In this document: one piece after another, positions 9,248-17,384 of the stretch
How positions within the stretch are numbered: position 1 is the stretch's first letter
Layout: each line of letters starts with the position of its first letter
NCBI RefSeq assembly: GCF_003991355.1
Contig: NZ_RCSU01000005.1
Coordinates: 248,001 to 312,000 of the forward strand
DNA from: Pseudoflavitalea rhizosphaerae
GTDB taxonomy: Bacteria > Bacteroidota > Bacteroidia > Chitinophagales > Chitinophagaceae
Length of the DNA: 64,000 nt
Direction: 5' to 3'
Made by a program: the position numbers and the translations under genes
Notes under the pieces: generated by a model
The model's database searches: none
What the model was told of the DNA's origin: nothing
What the model saw: only the letters and a program-made list of their open reading frames with translations

Positions 9248-10634
9248 ATCTTGCTTCTAATATCAAGAAAGAGACACTATTAACTTCTTCAATTAAATCT
9301 AAGTCATATCTATTTAATATTATTTTTAATTCTTTCAAGGAATACTTTTTATTCATCTTAATATCTAAGTCAATTTTTCCATAATAGTTAGTCTTGTCTA
9401 CTACAATTGGATCTATCAAATTGTTCAATAACTCTACAAATGAAGTAGATGTAATGCTTCTAACCTTTACATCCTCAGGATCATTTTGGGGGTCTGGAAT
9501 CCTAATTTCAAACTTTGCTTTAAACTTTTCCTTACTTGAAGTTCGAATTAAACTCAAGCATTTTATTTGCTTTTTTTCAACAGAGCTTCTTATATTGAAG
9601 TATCGATCGAGGTCTTGAATCATTATTTTAGCAGCGTCATAAGTACAATATGTTTTCGGGAGTATTAAATCATAGCAGTATAGGCTATTTTTTCTGAATT
9701 CATAATTTTCTTTTCCGCCAACTCCAAAAAAATCTTTTCTTCGTTTGTAAAAAGGCTTCCCATTTTCAATTATTATTACTTTCTTTTCCATAACGTCATC
9801 AGTTGGAACACTTGAGTCTATTATGTTGTACGCATTTCTATATAGCTCAACAACTGTCAGATTAATATTTGATAGTCTTCCAAATGCAGAATCGCATTGA
9901 AGTGAATAAGAAAACCCTCCTGCAATTGAGTCTATATAACCAGTTAGTCTTGAACCAATATCTAGTCGTGTAGTTCTATCTATGGTAATATTATCCATAT
10001 TCGAGTCGCATCCTGAAATATGATGTCTTATTGTCCTTTTGGGTATCAATTCGGGATCTTCTCCTGTTATTATTTTCTTTATATTATCTGAATTTACAAA
10101 TGTGTGGTCAGTCATTCCAATTACAACTCCATTTGAATCTATCCAAATTTCATATGGGAAGCCTTGAGTTGGAAACATTTTGAAGAGTACTGAATCTGCA
10201 GGAGCCTGAATAGCTGTAGGCAAACTTCTTAAGCCGTAATTTGTACCCATTCTTCTTTTTACCCAATCCTCAATACTTCCTTTTTTCATTCCATCAAAAC
10301 CTACAGGTAGAATTACGAGTTTGTCTTTATATCGTGATTGTAGGCTGTCTAATTTCGGGAATGATTTTATGCATACTGAGCAGAATGTGTTCCAGAAATC
10401 TAATATTAAAAGTTTACCTCTAAAATTGCTTACATAAGCTTCATTAAGAGTAGGATGATTAATTACCTTTCCCAAAAATAATTCAGATACATTATCACCC
10501 ACCTTTGCCGGCGCATTAAATGAATTTTGATAAACTTTAGGCAATACACTGTTGAGTACAGTAGTTTGTGCAGTCAGTTTCTGCAATGTCAAGATTTGTG
10601 TCAACACAAACAAGGTATAAAGAAGATATCTCAT
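9246..10634 (-). CDS. TlpA-like thioredoxin with C-terminal DUF3738-like domain
   Basis: 462 residues. A signal peptide (about 1-22) leads to a TlpA/AhpC-like thioredoxin domain (about 45-190) with active site FWNTFCSVCIKSFPKLD, a CxxC motif. The second half (about 200-462) ends with ILNRYDLDLIEEVNSVSFLIL, resembling the DUF3738 domain found fused to redoxins in Bacteroidetes and Acidobacteria. It acts in the periplasm as a thiol-disulfide oxidoreductase. It converges on the MauE-like/DUF6520-like genes, which encode plausible redox partners. Confidence 0.75.
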   Translation of the reverse strand: MRYLLYTLFVLTQILTLQKLTAQTTVLNSVLPKVYQNSFNAPAKVGDNVSELFLGKVINHPTLNEAYVSNFRGKLLILDFWNTFCSVCIKSFPKLDSLQSRYKDKLVILPVGFDGMKKGSIEDWVKRRMGTNYGLRSLPTAIQAPADSVLFKMFPTQGFPYEIWIDSNGVVIGMTDHTFVNSDNIKKIITGEDPELIPKRTIRHHISGCDSNMDNITIDRTTRLDIGSRLTGYIDSIAGGFSYSLQCDSAFGRLSNINLTVVELYRNAYNIIDSSVPTDDVMEKKVIIIENGKPFYKRRKDFFGVGGKENYEFRKNSLYCYDLILPKTYCTYDAAKIMIQDLDRYFNIRSSVEKKQIKCLSLIRTSSKEKFKAKFEIRIPDPQNDPEDVKVRSITSTSFVELLNNLIDPIVVDKTNYYGKIDLDIKMNKKYSLKELKIILNRYDLDLIEEVNSVSFLILEAR

Positions 10635-11962
10635 GGCTATACTTTTTCTAGTTATTCATTTTATTTAGTCTCAGTAACAACGATACCGAAGTTCTGCACA
10701 ATCACTTGTTTCCGTGGTTTTCCTCACTTGCGGAATATCGTTATCTATTTCTTTACGCCTGGAATTGTTGCTATAGAAGCTACAATGAAACGCAGGAAAG
10801 GTTTATTGGAGATGGTAGGGCAAATAAACAATCATGAACCTAAAGCGAGGCAAAAGGTACAATTGGCCGTTTATATGCCCTATATTATTAAAACGCGGCA
10901 ACAGTCAAAATCTCCCTACGATTTTCAGCTAATTTTTTGCAGTGCCAGAAAATTATCCCCTATGGTAGATACTGTTATTCGTCTCTTTTGAGGCCTTATT
11001 GACTCCGAAGGATAGCGTTAGCTCACAACCAGGAAGGATGGGGGCTGTTGAGGACTGCCTGCAACCTCTCACATTTGTCCTTGTGGCGTCTGGAGCTCAG
11101 ATTGCCCTCCAGATACTTTTATCACTGTTGTACTTATTGATCCTACGGCACCTGTTTTCCGAGGTACCGTTCCAGAGACCAGCAAGTGAAACAGGTTTGG
11201 CCCACAACTGCTACATTCTCATTCACAAAGAATTAGGCGTTTCATACTCTTGCTACGCCAAAACATAGATTTTAACTATTCAAAATTCAAGAATAAAACT
11301 TCCATTTATTCTTTGTTCATATTCATTCAAAAATTTATATTGCATTCGCAGCAAAATAGTTATCCGCTTTAATAGCGACTTTTTTTACCAGGTCTACGCT
11401 AACAAGACCGTTCTTAAATGTTGTTCAAATGAAAGTACTATCGGGAGGTGTACTAATTTTCTTCACTGAAAATTCATCTGTCTTAGCACAGGAAGAGACA
11501 GGGGGAAAGCACCAAAACTTCAAGCCTGTGTGTTATAATTATAATCAAAGAGTCTTGCCTCATTGTTCGGGGTGATTTTAAGATTGCCCATTTCTCATTT
11601 TACACTCATTTACTTAGCAAAACTGAATCATGTTTTCAATGTTCATTTCAATTAATTGAACATTTTGATCATATTCAATCGCCACATATAACCTGGGTCA
11701 ATTGTCTGGGTATTTCACATCCATAATACCTTAAGCTACCATTAAGCTTTTGGAGTACGCTTAGATTCCTGCAATCAACAGCACCTATGCAGGAAAATAA
11801 AATCAATTATTGGGAATAACTAGATCTGGTAATGAAATCGGAATGGCGTCATTATGCTATTACTTTCCCTTCGTTACCATACAAACCACTGCTGGTAGAA
11901 ATGGCGGCACTGAGCTTCCGCTTCTACCAGACAGAAATGTTATTATTCAAAAAAAGTACTGT
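10635..11962. other. Gene-poor stretch
   Basis: About 1.3 kb. Plus-strand frames at 10527-10991 and 10999-11268 are open but partly antisense to the TlpA-like gene or without family features. The tail of the first (from about 10779) could be a gene remnant. An 8-bp inverted repeat AATGTTCA / TGAACATT lies at 11638-11664. The sequence just before 11963 likely drives the sigma factor gene. I see no RNA gene. Confidence 0.4.
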
Positions 11963-12520
11963 ATGGTTCATTCCCAAAAATTGACCGATGAAAAGTTACT
12001 TAAGGCATTTCAGGCTGGTGAACCGGCGGCCTTTAAGAGATTTCTACAATTGAATTTCCTTTCCTGGGTAAACTATGCCAAAGATTTACTACAAAACAAA
12101 CTTCATTCGGAGGAAGTAGCACTTGAAGCTTTTTCTAAAGTTTGGCAGGCAAAAAAGAATTTTTTCGGGTTTAATAATGTAAACGCATTCGTAATACTCT
12201 CCATAGATCGAACATGCCGGGATTATCTGAGCCGTATTGTTGAAGAAAATAGGTCCGTCATACCAGGTATTAAAAAGCCTCCAAAGTACCATAGGTACAA
12301 TTCACGAAAAAATAGAAGATGGTTAGTGACAAATGAAAAATGGCTACTATCCCTTCCTTTGCGCGAACGACAAATTTTTATCCTGCATTATTTTGCAGAA
12401 GTAGATAATTCCAAGATTGCAAATTTAATGGGTACTAATACCGCTTCAATACGTTATCTATTAAAGAGCGCGAATGAAAAGTTGCGAGATCTAAGAAAAA
12501 GGGGAAGAGATAGATATTGA
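11963..12520 (+). CDS. ECF-type RNA polymerase sigma factor
   Basis: 185 residues from the chosen ATG. Region 2 carries HSEEVALEAFSKVWQAK, and region 4 carries LPLRERQIFILHYFAEVDNS followed by a helix-turn-helix. The frame stays open upstream to 11810, but that extension looks non-coding, and the start MVHSQKLTDEKLLKAFQAGE fits family N-termini. It differs from the sigma factor at 4231 and has no FecR neighbour. It leads a same-strand run (lipoprotein, unknown protein, LuxR-type regulator, unknown protein) that it may control; this is inference. Confidence 0.85.
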   Translation: MVHSQKLTDEKLLKAFQAGEPAAFKRFLQLNFLSWVNYAKDLLQNKLHSEEVALEAFSKVWQAKKNFFGFNNVNAFVILSIDRTCRDYLSRIVEENRSVIPGIKKPPKYHRYNSRKNRRWLVTNEKWLLSLPLRERQIFILHYFAEVDNSKIANLMGTNTASIRYLLKSANEKLRDLRKRGRDRY

Positions 12521-12566
12521 CATCAATTAGCAGAATTTCGCTTCAATGTTCCATTAAACCTTACTT

Positions 12567-13001
12567 ATGAAAAAGCTAATAATTTACCTGTGCATATTGG
12601 GTGTTACGTTATCCAGTTGCAGCAAACGAAATGGTCTAAATATTCCTGAACCCGGTAACTATTATCAACAAAATGTCTTTGATGAAAGGCTATTGTACAA
12701 AGCCGCTAAGTTTATTCAACAAAGCCAAACAACAGGTTCCATTACACATAAAAAAGATACACTTATAATTAATCAATTCCTGAAAGATGTGCCCATCGAT
12801 ACATTGGCATTTGAGCGTGATGCGGTGTTTCCTTTTGTTATTCGTTTTTTCAAAGAGGTATTGCTGAATGAAATTAAAAGTAACCCAGTTTTACTACAAG
12901 GGGCAATCTTGGTTAAATTATATTTCTATAACAGTTCTCAACGGAATGAATTAGAGTTCCTGTATCCAATCTCAGTATTATACTTAAATCGAAACTATTA
13001 A
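12567..13001 (+). CDS. Small lipoprotein of unknown function
   Basis: 144 residues. The N-terminus MKKLIIYLCILGVTLSSCSK is a clear lipoprotein signal with Cys at 18. The rest is a mixed helix/strand sequence with no recognised motif. It begins 46 bases after the sigma factor stop and ends 5 bases before the next gene, so the set looks co-transcribed. It might be a target or partner of the sigma factor, but nothing in the sequence shows this. Confidence 0.65.
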   Translation: MKKLIIYLCILGVTLSSCSKRNGLNIPEPGNYYQQNVFDERLLYKAAKFIQQSQTTGSITHKKDTLIINQFLKDVPIDTLAFERDAVFPFVIRFFKEVLLNEIKSNPVLLQGAILVKLYFYNSSQRNELEFLYPISVLYLNRNY

Positions 13002-13006
13002 AAATA

Positions 13007-13486
13007 ATGGTCAATTATAAAATATCCGATCAATCAAATCTATTAGAGGGTGATTTAAACATAATAAGAAAAGAGGCAAAGAAGAAAAACAGAATGGTTG
13101 AATATCGAATTATTGAATTCGGCAAAATCGAAAATAATCTGTTCGTCTTAGCTCGTTATTTGAAAAATAATGACGCTGTATTACAGCTACAGGTTTTCAT
13201 AGAGAATAAAAAAGTGGAAGGTATAATAACTACTATTTATCACAATGTACTTACTGATGAATTAATCATCGTAAAGTTTATTTGTAATAAATCAGTTGCA
13301 TGTGATTGTTGTATTTATAAAATCATAAATCAAATGATAGTTTATGGCATAAATAACGGAACTAAATTCATAAAAGGAATATTTCCTTTGTCAGAAATAG
13401 AAGATGAACTACTCCTTGCATTTAAATGGTTACAGTTTTCAATAAATATCGCTGAGGGTAAAGTCTCTGTTTGCTTAAAACTATAA
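13007..13486 (+). CDS. Unknown protein, possible GNAT/FkbH-like fold
   Basis: 159 residues. The pattern strand-strand-helix-strand, with a CNKSVACDCCIYKIINQM segment followed by GTKFIKGIF, loosely resembles the C-terminal acyltransferase-like part of FkbH proteins. The match is weak and I give no function. Two adjacent Cys at about 105-106 follow Cys 104 by one residue. It starts 5 bases after the lipoprotein gene, so translation is probably coupled. Confidence 0.5.
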   Translation: MVNYKISDQSNLLEGDLNIIRKEAKKKNRMVEYRIIEFGKIENNLFVLARYLKNNDAVLQLQVFIENKKVEGIITTIYHNVLTDELIIVKFICNKSVACDCCIYKIINQMIVYGINNGTKFIKGIFPLSEIEDELLLAFKWLQFSINIAEGKVSVCLKL

Positions 13487-13572
13487 CTGATTGATTTGAA
13501 AGTGTAATGTTTTTTTTAAGAATATTTCAATAATTGCTTGGAATATGATTCCGGTAAATTACTTCTCTTGTC

Positions 13573-14280
13573 ATGAATCTATCCGAATGCTTCTTGTTTC
13601 TGTCGGCGGAGGTGCCGGCGACTATGGGAGCAAGTAAAATAATAAATGAAAATTTCCATAGAAGCACTTTCTTTTCTGCTTCTTCGGTTGCCAGATTTAC
13701 TGAACTGTTCATGCAGAAAAGAGAAATGTTATCAATGTGTCTTATTGATTTTGAAACGGACCTGTATGAAGAATTTACAATTCAAACTGCTGAATATATT
13801 TTGAATTTTCCTGGTATTTCATTCATATATTTTATAAGGCCAAAAATTCCAAATCGAATTGTAGCTAAGCTGGAGCAAATAGGAGTTAAAGGGTTGTTGC
13901 TAAAAACAGCGACAGCCAAATTGATCATACATTGTATCAAAGAAGTATTACAGGGAAGACCCTTCATTCAGAAAGAAATTGCCAATCAAATTAAAGAAAT
14001 CAGGAAGTCGACACCACAAAAAGAAAGTCATTTATTTAATCCTTTTCTTTCTTTATCTAAGCAAGAAGCAAAAGTGATTAATGGGATATTGGCGGGGAAA
14101 AGAATTAAGGAAATTTCCAACGAATTAGGTATAACCTCCAGCTCTGTATCCACCTATTTTGTAAGAGGAAGAAACCGATTAGGCGTCATAAATAGGATAG
14201 AGTTGATACAATTAGCCAACAAGATTAAGTCTGAAATCAAAGGGGATCTATTTGAAGATTTGGATTCAATTAATAATTAA
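13573..14280 (+). CDS. LuxR/NarL-type response regulator-like protein
   Basis: 235 residues. The first about 125 look like a receiver fold (segment with SMCLIDFETD in place of the usual phospho-Asp loop), but the acidic pocket is poorly preserved, so it may not be phosphorylated. The C-terminal about 65 residues form a LuxR-type helix-turn-helix: LSKQEAKVINGILAGKRIKE followed by ISNELGITSSSVSTYFVRGR. It lies in the run started by the sigma factor at 11963. No intact sensor kinase is encoded nearby. Confidence 0.7.
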   Translation: MNLSECFLFLSAEVPATMGASKIINENFHRSTFFSASSVARFTELFMQKREMLSMCLIDFETDLYEEFTIQTAEYILNFPGISFIYFIRPKIPNRIVAKLEQIGVKGLLLKTATAKLIIHCIKEVLQGRPFIQKEIANQIKEIRKSTPQKESHLFNPFLSLSKQEAKVINGILAGKRIKEISNELGITSSSVSTYFVRGRNRLGVINRIELIQLANKIKSEIKGDLFEDLDSINN

Positions 14281-14291
14281 ACTTTAATGAT

Positions 14292-14936
14292 ATGTTACAT
14301 CTTACGGCCTATGATCCTGTAAAATGGACATTAGATTTTCATCAGTATCTTATGTCCAATTATAAAAGAATATACAAGATATTGCTTGAAGATAAAGTAA
14401 TGAGAGTGGAACTAATGAAAGAGCAATTTAATAATAACACCATTGAAATTTACGGTTGTGATGAATTTGATTACATTAATTCAGTAATTATCGATGAGAT
14501 ATTTGAACAATTATTGAACAATGAGTTGTCGCTGAAGTGTTTAGAATTAACCACAATATCAATGAATGTAAAGGAAAAAATACATGCGAAATCTTACTTG
14601 TCATGGCCAAAGGGAAAGGTTTATTTTTATGAGGACTTTTTTGTAAGAGGTAAAAAGTGCGACAGTGAAAATTTAAAGCCAATCTTTAGCAATAATTGGG
14701 AGTTCTTTTATTCCTACTATAAATTAGGGTTTCCGCGTAAAGCAAATTTTAGAACTGTTTTCAAGGATGAGGATAAGCATTTACTTGCAAAAATAATGGA
14801 AAGTCTTCTGTTACTTTTTCAGGGAATATTCAACTCCAGGGAACAAGCTGAGATAATGAAAGACATAGACACTATTTACTATCAGAAGTTAATTTCTAGT
14901 GATCAATACTATGAAGATTTGCTTTATGACATTTAA
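14292..14936 (+). CDS. Unknown protein
   Basis: 214 residues, mostly helical and acidic, with no signal peptide or membrane segment and no motif I recognise. It starts 11 bases after the LuxR-type regulator and is probably translated from the same message. The A+T-rich codon use matches the neighbours. Confidence 0.55.
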   Translation: MLHLTAYDPVKWTLDFHQYLMSNYKRIYKILLEDKVMRVELMKEQFNNNTIEIYGCDEFDYINSVIIDEIFEQLLNNELSLKCLELTTISMNVKEKIHAKSYLSWPKGKVYFYEDFFVRGKKCDSENLKPIFSNNWEFFYSYYKLGFPRKANFRTVFKDEDKHLLAKIMESLLLLFQGIFNSREQAEIMKDIDTIYYQKLISSDQYYEDLLYDI

Positions 14937-14957
14937 TTAAAATCTCTTATTTATTTG

Positions 14958-15162
14958 CTATTCATTGAAAACTGGAATCTCGATATAAACGATAGTCCCC
15001 TTTTTCTGCTCAGATTTCATTCTGTTGACGATAGTAATACCAGCCTTCTGTCTGTACTTTTTACCTATAATTGCCAATCTTTCGTTTATTACCATTGTTG
15101 AAGAGTTTGCTTTGGCCTTGCTGGTTTCGTAAGAACCAAAACCAATTCCATTGTCTTCAATC
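14958..15162 (-). pseudogene. Histidine kinase, C-terminal remnant
   Basis: Minus-strand frame starting IEDNGIGF, the G1 box of the HATPase domain, then INERLAIIGKKYRQKAG and a C-terminal GTIVYIEIPVF, the usual end of a NarL-partner kinase. Everything before the G1 box is missing. The sequence changes abruptly at about 15162 into the IS21 transposase. The remnant ends with TAG. It is one of two truncated two-component genes that border the 15-25 kb island. Confidence 0.8.
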
Positions 15163-16020
15163 GTGCTCGTGCATGGCGGTCTGCAAGGAAGCAAGGCTGG
15201 TGAACTGCCGGTGACGCAAAGGGCCGTAGATATGATTGTAGACAATATTGACGGCTCGCTCTACCATCGCTTTGTCGCGGGGATGATAAGGACGGGTAGC
15301 ACTGAAGGAGGTGGTGTAGTGATCGCTCAGTTGCAGGCAGACATCGGTAAACTGCAGCTCGTAGCGATCCGCACGTTTTACAGCCGTCCTCATGTTATCA
15401 CAAATAATAGTAGCGGTGAGGCCACCGTAGAACCTGGCCATGCAGTTGATCGCGTGCGCAAAATCTACTGTCCGTTGGGTATGCAAAGGATGGCAAAAGA
15501 TAAAACCACTGAAGGGAAGGGTAGCAATAAAGACTTCACATGCTACCTGCTCACCGGTGCCAAGATCAATATAGTGCAGCTTTTTACCGGCAAAATCAAT
15601 CATGGTCATATCGCCTGGCTGGTATTCCAGGTGCATCGACAGGTCTCGATTTTTGAGGTATTGTTGCAGATGGTAGCAATATCGGCTATAGCTGTAGCCA
15701 TCAGGATTTTGAGCCATGTATTCCTGCCACAGCAACTGCCGCGTAACGCCGGTCCTGGATAGTTCTGCCCCCGCGTTGCTAAAGTGGACCGTTACCTGCC
15801 GCAGCCGTTCTGCATCCAGCTCCGGCAGATCACTAATATAGGCATTATCAGCCAGGTCAATAGCAGAATTGCTTTCTGTAGAGCTCAGTCGGGAAAGATA
15901 TTTACGAACGCTGTTACGGCTGATCCCTACGCGCCGGGCAATCTCTCGTATAGGAACCCCATCGGCCTGAAGTTGAAGAACCTGTTTTAATCGTTCCATT
16001 GCTATCGGTTTTTGCGCCAT
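15157..16020 (-). pseudogene. istA: IS21 transposase IstA, 3'-truncated
   Basis: 287 residues instead of the usual roughly 500. An N-terminal helix-turn-helix (REIARRVGISRNSVRKYLSR) is followed by the integrase core with catalytic Asp in TMIDFAGK, a second Asp in IICDNMR, and the Glu in DKAMVERAVN. The C-terminal beta-barrel part is lost, and the last residues are read-through into the neighbouring kinase remnant. Without istB and the second end the element should not move on its own. Confidence 0.85.
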
Positions 16021-16301
16021 TGCCCCTTAAGTTTTTAGGGTGCAAAGAGACAGCAAGCAGAACTTTTATTGCCAGGTGGGGTGGGTCAACATGCAGGAAT
16101 GTCAGGCGATTGATCCCGAAAAATATTTGCCCGGGTGGGTCAACATGCAAGAATTGAGCGTAAAAAGGAAGCTTCTGAAAGGAAATTAAGACGGGTCAAC
16201 ATCCAGGAATCAGGCCGGAACAAAGTAAAAAGGGCTGATTCAGCAGGTGGGTCATCATGCAGGAACAGTGGGTCAACATAAAAAAATAATGATGGGGCAA
16301 C
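15163..16301 (-). mobile_element. IS21-family insertion sequence remnant
   Basis: Holds most of an istA gene and one complete end with several related terminal repeats (16081-16298). The other end, the rest of istA and all of istB are missing, cut at about 15162 next to the kinase remnant. It is clearly richer in G+C than its surroundings. The outer edge is taken just after GGGGCAACA near 16301, where an HNH gene fragment starts. Confidence 0.8.
16070..16301. repeat. Multiple terminal repeats of the IS21 element
   Basis: The motif GTGGGTCAACATGCAGGAA recurs with small changes at about 16079, 16134, 16192, 16246 and 16268, and a last diverged form GGGGCAACATG ends the element. Arrays of this kind at the ends are the transposase binding sites of IS21 elements. 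Confidence 0.8.
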
Positions 16302-16302
16302 A

Positions 16303-16569
16303 TGCCCAAGACTCTACACTCATATTGAGCCGCATTATAAAAGTGGGGATAATTCGTCATGTAACGGTCTTTTATTGAGAGTTGATATTCACAAACTCTT
16401 TGATGATGGTTTGATTGCTATAAATCCAAATACTTTTGAAGTTGCCATCCATGAGAGTCTTCTTAACACTGTATATAGAGAGCTAAGTGGAAATAGCTTG
16501 CTGGAAAGACTTGATGGTAATAAGCCAAATGAAAAGTTCTTGTTACAACGATGGAAAGAAAGAAAATGA
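16303..16569 (+). pseudogene. HNH endonuclease, C-terminal fragment
   Basis: The frame is open from the IS21 edge. It contains HIEPHYKSGDNSSCNGLLLR then VDIHKLFDDGLIAINP, the typical second half of an HNH_2-type endonuclease (His, Asn, then His in DIHKLFD). The N-terminal half was removed by the insertion sequence. About 80 residues remain. Such nucleases often act as restriction enzymes, so this may be a leftover of the neighbouring defence genes. Confidence 0.75.
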
Positions 16570-16580
16570 TATCGATTGCA

Positions 16581-17372
16581 CTAATTTTCTCCTTTTTTGA
16601 AATAGTGGAAATCACTTAAAGCTTCCTTCAATTCGGGGCGTTTGGCAACTGTCCTATTGATCCAATTTTCAAAATCAGTAAGAGATTTTTCCACTGGAAT
16701 AATAAATACATACATTCTTTTCTCAAAGAACTTTAAGGTGTCTAGTTCATCGCTTTGAGCTGACTTTTCTAAAATACTAATTACAGGACGAATATTTTCT
16801 TCCCAACAAGACAGAATATAAAGACCTATAAGTTCTACCGCATCTATGAATGCTCCAGCGTACCAATGCGCGAATGCCAAGTTGCCGTGAATGAAAGGCA
16901 TATCTGATTCCGGTATTAGCTTTCTCTCAACAATAAGGGAATAATGTTGAGCCAGAACTTTAACAGCATCTTCAGACATACTGCACATTATTAAACTATA
17001 GCCATAGTCAAAAAAGGCGCTTGCCTGCTTCGCATCCAAATCATATGTTGTTGCTAAACTTACGCAAATAGAAAAAATCTCGGAAGCATGTTGGTAATCA
17101 TTGATATCCGAATATGTCCATGCATAGCTTTCATATAAATGATAAAGGCCATCAATGACATTCATTCCAAACGTCTTAATAGCCTTTTTGTATAGATCAA
17201 TGCTTGTATCAAAAGCATGAAATGCTTTTTCGTGCTTTTTGTTTTTACTGTATGTTGTTCCCAAAACTTGCCAACAACTTGCTTTTACATTTATTTCTAC
17301 TGAATCAAGTTTTGGATTGTTTATTATGCTTTCCACCTGAATTTCTGCTTCAGAATATTGGGCTGTGGCCAA
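16581..17372 (-). CDS. TPR-repeat part of the split STAND protein
   Basis: 263 residues of helical pairs typical of TPR repeats (segments with CWQVLGTTYSKNKKHEKAFH and GNLAFAHWYAGAFIDAVELI). It continues in the same frame from the HNH-STAND gene, separated only by one TAG codon at 17387-17385. Its only upstream start is a TTG, so it is unlikely to be a gene of its own. It is best read as the C-terminal half of one 905-codon gene. In STAND proteins the TPR region usually senses the trigger, so loss of this part should disable the protein unless the amber codon is read through. Confidence 0.7.
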   Translation of the reverse strand: MATAQYSEAEIQVESIINNPKLDSVEINVKASCWQVLGTTYSKNKKHEKAFHAFDTSIDLYKKAIKTFGMNVIDGLYHLYESYAWTYSDINDYQHASEIFSICVSLATTYDLDAKQASAFFDYGYSLIMCSMSEDAVKVLAQHYSLIVERKLIPESDMPFIHGNLAFAHWYAGAFIDAVELIGLYILSCWEENIRPVISILEKSAQSDELDTLKFFEKRMYVFIIPVEKSLTDFENWINRTVAKRPELKEALSDFHYFKKGEN

Positions 17373-17384
17373 TAGCTGAGTAAC

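Noticed and set aside
10527-10991. 154-residue plus-strand protein
   Set aside because: Its first third is antisense to the signal peptide region of the TlpA-like gene, and the rest has no recognisable motif.
10999-11268. 89-residue plus-strand protein
   Set aside because: Composition and codon use are unlike neighbours; no family or start context supports it.
16070-16301. CRISPR-like array or iterons
   Set aside because: The repeats adjoin istA and have the spacing and position of IS21 terminal binding sites.
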